Below are positions 63,883-64,000 of a stretch of DNA of 64,000 nt, piece by piece. Location of the stretch: assembly GCA_037975125.1 (NCBI GenBank), contig CM075858.1, positions 69,340,542 through 69,404,541 on the forward strand. Reading direction: 5' to 3'. Source of the stretch: Latrodectus hesperus (Eukaryota; Arthropoda; Arachnida; Araneae; Theridiidae). The position numbers and the translations under genes are program-made. A model generated the notes under the pieces. That model was given only the letters and a program-made list of their open reading frames with translations, did not search any database and was not told the origin of the DNA. Position 1 is the stretch's first letter. Each line of letters begins with the position of its first letter.

Positions 63883-64000
63883 GTTTCCAAATGTGGCAGT
63901 GTAAAACATGCTTGCTATGCTTTTCATCTTGAGTCACCCTTAGCATACATAGAATTTGGCATCACAAAGAGCAGTTACCTTCTTTCAAGTTTAACTGTAG
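63883..64000 (+). pseudogene. C2H2 zinc-finger terminal exon, copy 3, partial, nonsense mutation
   Basis: Acceptor GTGCTCAACAG at 63882, phase-1 entry like the other two copies. It reads FQMWQCKTCLLCFSS, then an in-frame TGA (63930-63932), then VTLSIHRIWHHKEQLPSFKF and NCS to the window end. The stop falls inside finger 1. Cys, Cys, His, His of finger 1 are still present on either side of the stop. The exon runs off the window, so fingers 2 and 3 cannot be judged. Confidence 0.78.

Overview
The window is AT-rich eukaryotic nuclear DNA: GT-AG introns, several kilobases of intron per small exon, and transposons of most major eukaryotic classes. The mix of Tc1/mariner, Merlin, hAT, piggyBac-like, RNase H-bearing LINE and tRNA-derived SINE copies, with C2H2 exons in tandem, suggests an arthropod, most likely an arachnid such as a spider. 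That is an inference from content; no species can be named. Almost all recognisable protein sequence is on the + strand.

Region 1 (1 to about 34.4 kb) is the 3' part of one + strand gene. Nine exons (3347 to 34429) encode about 544 residues of a mostly coiled-coil protein. The run of heptads and a segment in exon 4 resemble the centriolar-satellite protein CCDC13. The first five exons are in phase 0 and are multiples of three; the last four are joined in phase 2. The 5' exons lie before the window or were not recognised. Its introns carry most of the datable insertions: a degraded Merlin copy just upstream of the first exon, SINEs, a 5'-truncated LINE with an 11-bp target-site duplication (TSD), a 624-bp mariner-type foldback MITE, a short LINE 3' end with a 12-bp TSD and a hAT-type MITE only 7 bp beyond it. 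The largest intron holds a 5.6-kb full-length LINE inserted inside a SINE. A Tc1 element with nested (IR/DR) ends sits in the last intron.

Region 2 (34.4 to about 46 kb) has no convincing host gene. It holds a striking 805-bp LINE deletion derivative flanked by an 11-bp TSD, a Tc1 fragment, two piggyBac-like remnants that resemble each other, and a second Merlin copy with perfect 23-bp terminal inverted repeats (TIRs). That copy has lost the third catalytic acidic residue by a short in-frame deletion.

Region 3 (46 to 64 kb) starts with a CpG-rich patch that could be a promoter, followed by a heavily decayed RTE-type LINE. Then come three related C2H2 zinc-finger exons on the + strand at 52.07, 58.04 and 63.88 kb. 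Each follows a splice acceptor in the same phase, and they are spaced about 5.9 kb apart. The middle one is intact (three fingers, own stop codon); the outer two are damaged. They look like tandemly duplicated terminal exons of a zinc-finger gene whose 5' exons are not seen. The remaining DNA is AT-rich intron or intergenic sequence with (TA)n tracts.
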